NCBI GenBank assembly: GCA_902783355.1
Contig: CACZQQ010000057.1
Coordinates: 1 to 5,029, forward strand
DNA length: 5,029 bases
Source of the DNA: an uncultured bacterium
GTDB taxonomy: Bacteria > Verrucomicrobiota > Lentisphaeria > Oligosphaerales > Oligosphaeraceae
Reading direction: 5' to 3'
The notes under the pieces are model-generated. The model searched no databases and was not told the origin of the DNA. It worked only from the letters and a program-made list of their open reading frames with translations. The translations under genes and the position numbers were made by a program. Each line of letters starts with the position of its first letter. Position 1 is the first letter of the stretch. Positions 1 through 5,029 of the stretch are shown piece after piece.

Positions 1-2205
1 CTCGCCTATGCAAGCCCGCGCTGCCCCGTGAACGTGGTCACCGGCTCCCTCCACAACGCGCGCTGGCCCTTCCAGAAGCCCTATGTCGATGAAAACGGCG
101 AGGAGCACTACAATCCGCGCTGGAACCTGATGGACTGGGTGAGCGCATGGCTGAGCTACGACCATGACTTCGACGCGCCGGAGGACAGCCGCCACGGCGA
201 TTCCATCGTCTCTGTCGCCAGCGCCCATACCGCCGTGGCCCCCGTGCCTGAATCGCCCCTGGTCAACTGGAACCTCGACTACCTCCATCCGAAAATCACC
301 GACGAAGGCGGCCCCAAGGTGCTGGAGGCCTACAGCGAGGTCATCCTCGCCAGAGACGGCGGGAGCGCCTTCCAGCCGCAGGAGGAGAACGTCGGCATGC
401 ATTCGGTGGGCGACAGTGCCCCCTATCGGCTGACGCGTGGCGGCCAGGCGGGAGGGCCGCCCGAAGGCTGGCGCGAAGGGCTTCCCTTCACACAGACGGA
501 GGAGGTCGAATGCCCCGCCTTCGGCACGCTCGAAGTCCCTCTGCCCAAATTCGGCGGCGGCGACGGACGCGCGCAGCTCCTCCTGTGGGGGCTGCCGTCC
601 CTCGCCACGGCCGAACTCGTCCTGCCGAATGGTGAAGTTATTGCCCTGGAAGCGCTTGCGTCAGATGCGACGGGCCTGGAGGGCTTTGCGGTCATGCTGG
701 CGGGCGCCGCCGCCGCCCAGGTCGAGGCGTGTCCGGACGGCATCGCGCGCCTCCGCGTCAGCGCCAAGGCTGTCCCGAAGAAGAGCCGCCTGCTCTACGC
801 ATGGAAATACAGCGGTCTCCCGAAGCTCTTCTACAGGCTCTGTGGTGACGGCGTAGGCCGCCTCCACCTGGAGGCCGCCTTGGAGAGAACGCTGCCGGGC
901 GAGCTTTCCTATATCGTGGAATATGCGCCATGCAATGCCTCGCTCCTGAACCGCAAATCCGATGACGTGACATGGGTTTCTATGCCTGAAATAGTTGCAT
1001 TAAATGGAGATATGAATGCTGTTCTTCCCTTGGAGGCGGAACAGGGCTACAGGGGACGGCTGACGGCGCGCCTGCACACGCCCCAAGGCGAAACCGTCAC
1101 CGTCAACCGCACGGAGTTCATCGCGGGCATGACGACGAAGACGGCCCGTCTGGAGGGGACGCCCCTCCTGGACTTCGGCTCGTACCAAGGGGAGAGGAGC
1201 GCCTTTGTCGCTTTCACGGTCGCCATTCCGGAAGGCGCCGACGGCGATTCCTACTGCTTTGAAGGCGATCTTGTGAAGGAAGGCGCCCCCGACATCGTCC
1301 TGGGGCGACTCTCCGGCCGCGCCGTCAACAAAGACGGACGGCTGCACTTCACGGGCGGCGTGCCGCTCGCCCCGCTTGAATCGTCCCTGGCGGCGGGGGA
1401 CACGCTCGCCTTCAGGAGGTGCCGCGTCACGCGCTGGATGGGGCCGATGGAGGTGATTGTGCCTCTCGCGGCACACTCATGGGCGGACGACGAGACGCTT
1501 GCCGTCTCGCGGCCCCTCCGCGAAGACGAACTGTACAACAGGCCGCTGCGCCTGAAGGAAGAGTTCTTCTGCGAGGGCGGATTCGTCCGCACGGACGCCG
1601 CTTCCGGCAACGGCTTCGACTGTCTGAAAGTCCATCTCGCCTTCGAGGACGCGTCGGCCATGCCGCGCGACGAGGAGGTCGTCTTCCACGCGCAGCTGCT
1701 GGACGACGACGGACGCCATGTGGCCAGAAGCGTCGCGCGCGTCGTCAACGGCCGCACGCAGTTCCGTCTGGAAACCCCCGACATGATGCCTGAAGTGCTG
1801 CAGTCGGAGGACGACGGACTCGTCTTCCGGTTCTCCGCCGACGATTTGGTCTACGGCGAAGCCAAGCCCCCCTACCGACTTGCCAACATCTATGTCGTCC
1901 TTGACGGCGTGGCGAACTTCCGTTTTCTGAAGGACGAGTTCCTCATCGACGGCTTCAAGGCGTCGGATTTCCATCCGACGGGGCCGCCGCCCCTTCCCGA
2001 GGCGCGTCGGCATGACAGCCCCGTCCATCCGGCGGACCTCGACCGCGATGGCCAGATTGACGCCGACGAGGTTCATGCCGCCTGGGAACGCTGGAAGGCA
2101 AGCCGGATGACGGACAGCCTCTTCATGAACGCCATCTACTTGGAAGGCAAGGGAAAATATAGATACGACTGGAAGAGGCTCCTCTTCCTGCCTGCAGCGG
2201 ATTGA
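1..2205 (+). CDS. Large beta-rich protein with C-terminal EF-hand, 5'-partial, function unknown
   Basis: The frame is open from base 1 to a TGA at 2203-2205, giving 734 visible codons. A GTG at 28 is the first start-like codon, but no Shine-Dalgarno sequence precedes it and the frame continues to the edge, so the gene most likely begins outside the window and any signal peptide is not visible. With residue 1 at base 1, residues 1-120 contain a GDSIVSVASA stretch (about 66-75) and a later LHPK (95-98). These loosely recall the acid loop and histidine region of alpha/beta-hydrolases. Residues of about 170-620 are rich in alternating hydrophobic, beta-type segments and include two related modules (about 397-473 and 534-611). 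Residues 679-690 form a canonical EF-hand loop, followed by a roughly 44-residue tail rich in Tyr, Trp and Phe. Few cysteines and no membrane segment are seen. An extracellular or envelope role is inferred only from the architecture. Coding is well supported by the long frame; the function is unknown. Confidence 0.85.
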   Translation, partial: LAYASPRCPVNVVTGSLHNARWPFQKPYVDENGEEHYNPRWNLMDWVSAWLSYDHDFDAPEDSRHGDSIVSVASAHTAVAPVPESPLVNWNLDYLHPKITDEGGPKVLEAYSEVILARDGGSAFQPQEENVGMHSVGDSAPYRLTRGGQAGGPPEGWREGLPFTQTEEVECPAFGTLEVPLPKFGGGDGRAQLLLWGLPSLATAELVLPNGEVIALEALASDATGLEGFAVMLAGAAAAQVEACPDGIARLRVSAKAVPKKSRLLYAWKYSGLPKLFYRLCGDGVGRLHLEAALERTLPGELSYIVEYAPCNASLLNRKSDDVTWVSMPEIVALNGDMNAVLPLEAEQGYRGRLTARLHTPQGETVTVNRTEFIAGMTTKTARLEGTPLLDFGSYQGERSAFVAFTVAIPEGADGDSYCFEGDLVKEGAPDIVLGRLSGRAVNKDGRLHFTGGVPLAPLESSLAAGDTLAFRRCRVTRWMGPMEVIVPLAAHSWADDETLAVSRPLREDELYNRPLRLKEEFFCEGGFVRTDAASGNGFDCLKVHLAFEDASAMPRDEEVVFHAQLLDDDGRHVARSVARVVNGRTQFRLETPDMMPEVLQSEDDGLVFRFSADDLVYGEAKPPYRLANIYVVLDGVANFRFLKDEFLIDGFKASDFHPTGPPPLPEARRHDSPVHPADLDRDGQIDADEVHAAWERWKASRMTDSLFMNAIYLEGKGKYRYDWKRLLFLPAAD
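1189..1833 (+). repeat. Two related beta-sandwich-like modules inside the large protein
   Basis: Translated segments from 1189-1419 and 1600-1833 align by eye. Both begin with a Phe-led hydrophobic strand (FVAFTVAI and FDCLKVHLAF). Both continue with an F-x-x-x-L strand (FEGDL and FHAQL), an Arg-containing strand (GRLSGRAVN and ARSVARVVN), a Gly-Arg turn leading to a Phe (DGRLHF and NGRTQF), and a last strand ending in an F-R pair (LAFRR and LVFRF). The matching landmarks are about 142 residues apart. The likeness is at protein level only; the DNA is diverged, so an old duplication or domain repeat is inferred. No named domain family is claimed. Confidence 0.5.
2035..2070 (+). other. EF-hand (dockerin-like) calcium-binding loop
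   Basis: The twelve codons encode DLDRDGQIDADE. Asp is at loop positions 1, 3, 5 and 9, Gly at 6, Ile at 8 and Glu at 12, an exact match to the canonical calcium loop. It is preceded by HPA and followed by a helix-like segment (VHAAWERWKAS). Only one loop is evident, whereas true type I dockerins have two, so a cellulosome-type role should not be assumed. Single loops of this kind close the C-terminus of many secreted proteins in planctomycete- and verrucomicrobia-type bacteria. That comparison is from memory, not a search. Confidence 0.85.
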
Positions 2206-2221
2206 TGGCGATGGAATAGTT

Positions 2222-2251
2222 CGTGGCGACGGCGGAGGCGCTGTCGCCACG
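2222..2251. terminator. Strong hairpin between convergent genes, possible bidirectional terminator
   Basis: CGTGGCGAC (2222-2230) is the perfect inverse complement of GTCGCCACG (2243-2251). The stem extends inward by one G-U and three G-C pairs to a GAGG tetraloop, making about 13 base pairs. It begins 16 bases after the stop of the left gene and 10 bases after the stop of the right gene, where a shared terminator would lie. Neither strand has a U-tract after the stem, so it may act as an RNA 3'-end stabiliser or a non-canonical terminator. Confidence 0.5.
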
Positions 2252-2261
2252 CATGTTCCGC

Positions 2262-4751
2262 CTACGCCTTTCCCATTGCGCCCCTGATGGCCTGGACGGT
2301 GCGGTCGCGCAGGGATTCAGGCGTGTCCTCCGGCTTGGGCGTGATGGGGGGCAGGACGGTGAGCCTGACCGTGCCGAAGGAGGGGAGCTTGTGGCCGCGC
2401 GGCATGACCTTGATGGCGCCGTCGATGGCCACGGGGACGATGGGGACGCCCGCCGCCTGCGCGAGGCGCGCGAATGTCGGATGGAACTCGCCGAGGGTGC
2501 CGTCCATGCTGCGCGTGCCCTCCGGGAAGATGACGACCGACTTGCCCTGTTTCAGCGCATTCTCCAGCAGCGCCAGCGAGGTGCGCAGGTCGCCGTTCAA
2601 TTCCATGGGGATGAGGTTGTGGCGTCGGGCGAAACGGCTCGTGAATGTGCCGTCGATGAACTTGGAGATGGTGTAGAAGTAGGTCTCCTTGAAGCGTTTG
2701 GAGGACATGACCCCGCCGAGGTAGAGGCCGTCCAGGACGCTCTGGTGGTTCGGCGCGAAGACGCAGGCGCCCTCGGGCAGGTTTTCGCGGCCGGCGGCCT
2801 TCACGCGGGAGAAGCAGCCCAGCAGCGCCTTGAAGCACAGCCGCAGCGGGCCGTGGGACCAGCTGGGCTTCGGCAGGGGGAGCTGCGCGGCGGGCGTCTG
2901 TTTCGCCGGACCGTCGTCCGTCTTGACGGCCTTCTCGTCGATGGCGCGGCAGAGGGCGCGCGCGGTCGGGAACTTGGCGAGCGCCTCGGGAGAGATCGAC
3001 AGCTGGCGCTCCTTGTAGAGGACGCTCAGCAGGTTGAGCTTGGCCAGCGAGTCCAGGCCCAGGTCGAGCTCGAAGTGCTCGTCGGGGCCGACGGCGCGTC
3101 CGGCCAGTTCCGCCAGCGCCTTCGCGATGGTCTGGTAGAGGGCGCTTGTGGGCGCGGGTTCGGCGCTTTGCGCCGCAGCGGGGCTCTCCGGCTGTGTGTT
3201 GGCCAGTTCCTGCTTGAGGACGTGTCGGCGCAGCTTGCCAAGGCGCGTGCGGGGCAGGGGGGTGCTGCGCACGATCAGGCCTGGGACGCGCTTGTAGGAG
3301 GGCACGCTTTCGTTGTAGGGTTCGAGAATCTGGTCGATGAGGGTCTGGCGGATGTTGAGGATGCCGCGCGCGGCAATCGTGTCCATGTCCGGGACCATGA
3401 CGGCGACGAGGCGCTTGCCGTCGTCAGCCACGGCGCATTCGGCCAGGAGCCCGTCGGACTTCTCCATGAGCTTGCGTTCCAGCTCGTTGGGGTCGATGTT
3501 CTTGCCGTTGCCGAGGATGAGGAGCTCCTTGCTGCGGCCTGTCAGGAAGAGGAAGCCGTCTTCGTCGACGTAGCCCAGGTCGCCTGTGTGGAGCCATCCG
3601 TCGGCGTCGATGACCTGCGCGGTCTCTTCGGGGCGGTTGTAGTAGCCCTTCATGACGTTTGCGCCGCGGACGCAGACCTCGCCGTTCTCTATCTTCAACT
3701 CGTTGCAGCCGATTGGCTTGCCGGGCGAGCCGGGCTTGTGGCGGTCGGGCGGCGTGAAGGAGATCATGGGAGCCGTCTCGGTCATGCCATAGCCTTCAAG
3801 TACTTGGAGGCCAAGGGCATAGAAGTCGCGTGTGACCTGCGGGTCGGCGGCGGCGCCGCCGCTGGAGATGTATCGGATGTGGCCGCCGAAGGCCTTCTGG
3901 ACCTTGGCGAAGAGGAGGCGCGACAGGCGCCACGAATGGCAGGCGGCGCTTATGCGCAGGAGGCAGCGCGCGATGAAGCTGGCGCGGATCTTCGACATGA
4001 CCGAATCGCGGAAGAGCTCCAGGAGGCGCGGCACGCCGATGATGAAGGTGCACTGCCCCTGCTGGAGCGCCTCCAGGATGGCGGGGCCGCTCATTGCCTG
4101 CGCGAAGACAGCCGTCGCCCCGATGGACATCGGCATCACCACGCTGCCCATCAGCGGATAGGCGTGGTGCAGCGGAAGCACCACCAGCACGCGGTCGTCC
4201 GGAATGAAGACCTGGATCTTGATGGAGCAGGCCTCCGTGTTGGCGCGCAGGTTCCCGAAGGTCAGCATGACGCCCTTCGGGTTGCCGGTCGTCCCCGACG
4301 TGTAGACGATGAGGGCCAGCGCCTCGTCCGGAGATGAGCCAAAGGCTTCATCCTCAATTTTCTTTGCTGTCGCGTCAAAGGAGATTTCGTCCAGCGGCAG
4401 AAGCGCGGGGCGCGCCTTCGCCTGAAGGCCCAGCGCCTCGTCCATCTTCGCGCGCGTGCCTTCGTCATGCCAGACCGCCACCGGCGTGCAGTCGTCCAGA
4501 ATGTACGCGATCTCCGCCGCCGTGGACATGAAGTCGATGGGGACCGCCGTCATGCCCGCCTGCCAGATGCCGTAGAGCGCGGTGATCCACTTGGGGCTGT
4601 TGCCCGCCACGATGGCGACGCGTTCGCCGGGCGCGAAGCGTTCCCTGAGCCGTCGCGCCACGGCGTCGATGGCCGCGAAGAAGGCGCGGTAGTGGATGCG
4701 GTCGCTGCCAGAGATGATGGCAGTCTTGTCATTGTAGGTCAGCCATTTCAT
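2262..4751 (-). CDS. Acyl-adenylating ligase / acyl carrier protein / PlsC acyltransferase fusion
   Basis: This 829-residue protein has three domains. Residues 1 to about 515 are an ANL-family acyl-activating ligase: the ATP P-loop YTSGTTGNPKG is at 150-160, GYGMTETAP at 320-328, TGD at 389-391, the hinge region TGRSKE at 404-409, and the C-terminal catalytic lysine in LPRTRLGK at K506. After a Pro/Ala-rich linker (about 517-537), residues of about 538-607 are an ACP domain with LGLDSL; S568 is the expected phosphopantetheine site. After a second linker, residues of about 635-825 are a PlsC/LPLAT acyltransferase with the HX4D motif (H669, D674) and FPEGTR (742-747); VPIVPVAIDG (769-778) fits motif IV. 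The likely role is ATP-dependent loading of a fatty acid on the fused ACP, then transfer to lysophospholipid or glycerol phosphate at the inner face of the membrane. E. coli Aas joins the same two catalytic activities in reverse order. An in-frame TGA three codons upstream makes the ATG at 4749-4751 the earliest possible ATG start. Acyl and acceptor specificity cannot be read from sequence. Confidence 0.93.
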   Translation of the reverse strand: MKWLTYNDKTAIISGSDRIHYRAFFAAIDAVARRLRERFAPGERVAIVAGNSPKWITALYGIWQAGMTAVPIDFMSTAAEIAYILDDCTPVAVWHDEGTRAKMDEALGLQAKARPALLPLDEISFDATAKKIEDEAFGSSPDEALALIVYTSGTTGNPKGVMLTFGNLRANTEACSIKIQVFIPDDRVLVVLPLHHAYPLMGSVVMPMSIGATAVFAQAMSGPAILEALQQGQCTFIIGVPRLLELFRDSVMSKIRASFIARCLLRISAACHSWRLSRLLFAKVQKAFGGHIRYISSGGAAADPQVTRDFYALGLQVLEGYGMTETAPMISFTPPDRHKPGSPGKPIGCNELKIENGEVCVRGANVMKGYYNRPEETAQVIDADGWLHTGDLGYVDEDGFLFLTGRSKELLILGNGKNIDPNELERKLMEKSDGLLAECAVADDGKRLVAVMVPDMDTIAARGILNIRQTLIDQILEPYNESVPSYKRVPGLIVRSTPLPRTRLGKLRRHVLKQELANTQPESPAAAQSAEPAPTSALYQTIAKALAELAGRAVGPDEHFELDLGLDSLAKLNLLSVLYKERQLSISPEALAKFPTARALCRAIDEKAVKTDDGPAKQTPAAQLPLPKPSWSHGPLRLCFKALLGCFSRVKAAGRENLPEGACVFAPNHQSVLDGLYLGGVMSSKRFKETYFYTISKFIDGTFTSRFARRHNLIPMELNGDLRTSLALLENALKQGKSVVIFPEGTRSMDGTLGEFHPTFARLAQAAGVPIVPVAIDGAIKVMPRGHKLPSFGTVRLTVLPPITPKPEDTPESLRDRTVQAIRGAMGKA

Positions 4752-4766
4752 GCCTTGTCAGTCTCC
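4752..4766 (-). promoter_or_regulatory. Weak ribosome-binding site of the fusion gene
   Basis: On the minus strand a GGAG (4763-4766) lies 11 bases before the ATG, slightly farther than usual, and an AAGG (4753-4756) lies too close to it. The in-frame TGA at 4758-4760 blocks any longer N-terminus. An out-of-frame ATG at 4766-4768 would give only a six-codon peptide whose TGA overlaps the true start codon (ATGA-type overlap). Confidence 0.4.
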
Positions 4767-4789
4767 ATGCCTGGGGATTTTTCACTTGT

Positions 4790-4795
4790 ATAATA
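4790..4795 (-). promoter_or_regulatory. Possible -10 box upstream of the fusion gene
   Basis: The minus strand reads TATTAT about 38 bases before the ATG, within an AT-rich patch that stands out from its GC-rich surroundings. No TTGACA-like -35 element occurs at the usual 16-18 base spacing, so the promoter would be weak, activator-dependent, or read by another sigma factor. The plus strand reads TATAAT at 4789-4794, also without a properly spaced -35. Confidence 0.3.
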
Positions 4796-4807
4796 GGGCC
4801 GCCCTGT

Positions 4808-4879
4808 CGCAGGAGGGCGAAAAATCGCGGAAAAGCATAAGCATCTCCGGGATTGTTTGGGATTTTCCGCAGAAGGGCG
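4808..4879. repeat. Near-identical 12-mer pair in the 5' region of the fusion gene
   Basis: CGCAGGAGGGCG (4808-4819) and CGCAGAAGGGCG (4868-4879) differ at one base and start 60 bases apart. The first copy overlaps a short inverted repeat (CGCCCT at 4800-4805 with AGGGCG at 4814-4819). The pair lies upstream of the possible -10 box as read on the minus strand, so it could be a regulator-binding site, but chance similarity in GC-rich DNA is a real alternative. Confidence 0.3.
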
Positions 4880-4903
4880 TTTTGATGTGCTATCTTAAGG
4901 GGC

Positions 4904-4937
4904 GGTTGGGCGGGGAGTGGGTACCCCCCGCCCAACC
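4904..4937. other. 12-bp perfect GC-rich hairpin
   Basis: GGTTGGGCGGGG (4904-4915) is the perfect inverse complement of CCCCGCCCAACC (4926-4937), with a 10-base loop containing GGTACC. After one C-C mismatch three more G-C pairs can form (4900-4902 with 4939-4941). No U-tract follows on either strand, so it is not a standard intrinsic terminator. It may end an off-window transcript, fold in the leader of the fusion gene mRNA, or be a small palindromic element. Confidence 0.55.
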
Positions 4938-4956
4938 CCCCACCCCTCCTTGCGGA

Positions 4957-5021
4957 AAGGGCTCCGGTTGCGCGGCGGCGAAGGGCTCCGGTCGCGCGGC
5001 GGCGAAGGGCTCCGGTTGCGC
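4957..5021. repeat. 24-bp tandem repeat, about 2.7 copies
   Basis: The word AAGGGCTCCGGT begins at 4957, 4981 and 5005, an exact 24-base period. Copies 1 and 2 differ at one base (TTGCGC versus TCGCGC). Copy 3 matches for 17 bases and then diverges into AGTGAGAG at the window edge. A 24-base period is a multiple of three, but no start or gene context supports coding here. Both ends of the array appear to be within the window. Confidence 0.85.
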
Positions 5022-5029
5022 AGTGAGAG

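Larger units (their letters stand above)
4752..5029. other. Non-coding region upstream of the fusion gene
   Basis: These 278 bases hold no convincing gene. From left to right they contain the possible promoter and ribosome-binding site of the fusion gene, the 12-mer pair, a comparatively AT-rich stretch (about 4771-4900), the 12-bp hairpin and the tandem repeat. A 68-codon minus-strand frame starting at a TTG at 4935 is discussed separately as doubtful. Confidence 0.6.

Noticed and set aside
28..30. GTG at base 28 as the true start of the large gene.
   Set aside because: No Shine-Dalgarno sequence precedes it, the frame stays open to base 1, and the sequence there looks like the middle of a domain rather than a signal peptide or N-terminus.
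1477..2250. A 257-codon minus-strand frame opposite the 3' end of the large gene.
   Set aside because: It mirrors the EF-hand-containing coding region, has no motif of its own and begins in the intergenic hairpin. It is a GC-driven shadow.
2223..4337. A 704-codon plus-strand frame antisense to the fusion gene.
   Set aside because: It lies opposite a gene with intact catalytic motifs in all three domains. Its translation is dominated by Ala, Gly, Arg, Val, Asp and Glu with no recognisable motif, as expected when high GC removes stop codons from the opposite strand. Its GTG start is in the hairpin between the genes.
4467..4793. A 108-codon plus-strand frame crossing the start of the fusion gene.
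   Set aside because: It is antisense to the N-terminal ligase domain, has no ribosome-binding site or known motif, and ends in the AT-rich promoter patch.
4789..4794. A consensus TATAAT on the plus strand facing the right edge.
   Set aside because: The nearest TTGACA-like word (TTGTCA, 4755-4760) is 28 bases away, far outside normal spacing, and no gene follows on that strand within the window.
4800..4824. Intrinsic terminator formed by CGCCCT/AGGGCG plus an A-run.
   Set aside because: The A-run follows the stem on the plus strand; on the minus strand the T-run precedes the stem. Neither orientation gives a stem followed by U residues, and the stem is only six base pairs.
4957..5029. A CRISPR array suggested by regular repeats at the right edge.
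   Set aside because: The 24-base units are directly contiguous with no unique spacers, so this is a plain tandem repeat.

Overview
The window is GC-rich bacterial DNA, judged by eye, with two large genes that converge on a short gap and a non-coding region at the right edge. No rRNA, tRNA, CRISPR array, insertion sequence or phage gene is visible. The high GC content, the single dockerin-like EF-hand at the C-terminus of a large beta-rich protein, and the multi-domain lipid enzyme would fit a bacterium of the Planctomycetes-Verrucomicrobia-Lentisphaerae-Kiritimatiellota group. This is a weak inference from general resemblance; nothing here fixes the taxon.

Bases 1-2205 (+) hold the 3' part of a large gene that is open at the left edge. 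I do not recognise the protein as a named family. Its start may be the end of an alpha/beta-hydrolase-like domain (speculative). The middle is beta-rich, with two apparently related modules of about 77 residues. It ends in one textbook calcium-binding EF-hand loop and a short aromatic tail.

Bases 2206-2261 separate the convergent stop codons and contain a strong hairpin (2222-2251) that could serve as a bidirectional terminator, although neither side has a U-tract.

Bases 2262-4751 (-) encode an 829-residue fusion. An acyl-adenylating ligase is followed by an acyl carrier protein (ACP) domain and then a PlsC-type acyltransferase. All diagnostic motifs of the three domains are intact. The simplest reading is a self-contained enzyme that activates a free fatty acid, loads it on its own ACP arm and passes it to a glycerolipid acceptor. 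It resembles E. coli Aas in logic, but with the domains in the opposite order and the carrier built in.

Bases 4752-5029 carry the 5' region of the fusion gene and no convincing gene. It holds a possible -10 box, a weak ribosome-binding site, a near-repeated 12-mer, a 12-bp perfect hairpin and a 24-bp tandem repeat close to the right edge. The two genes show no evident functional link and are transcribed toward each other, so they are not an operon.
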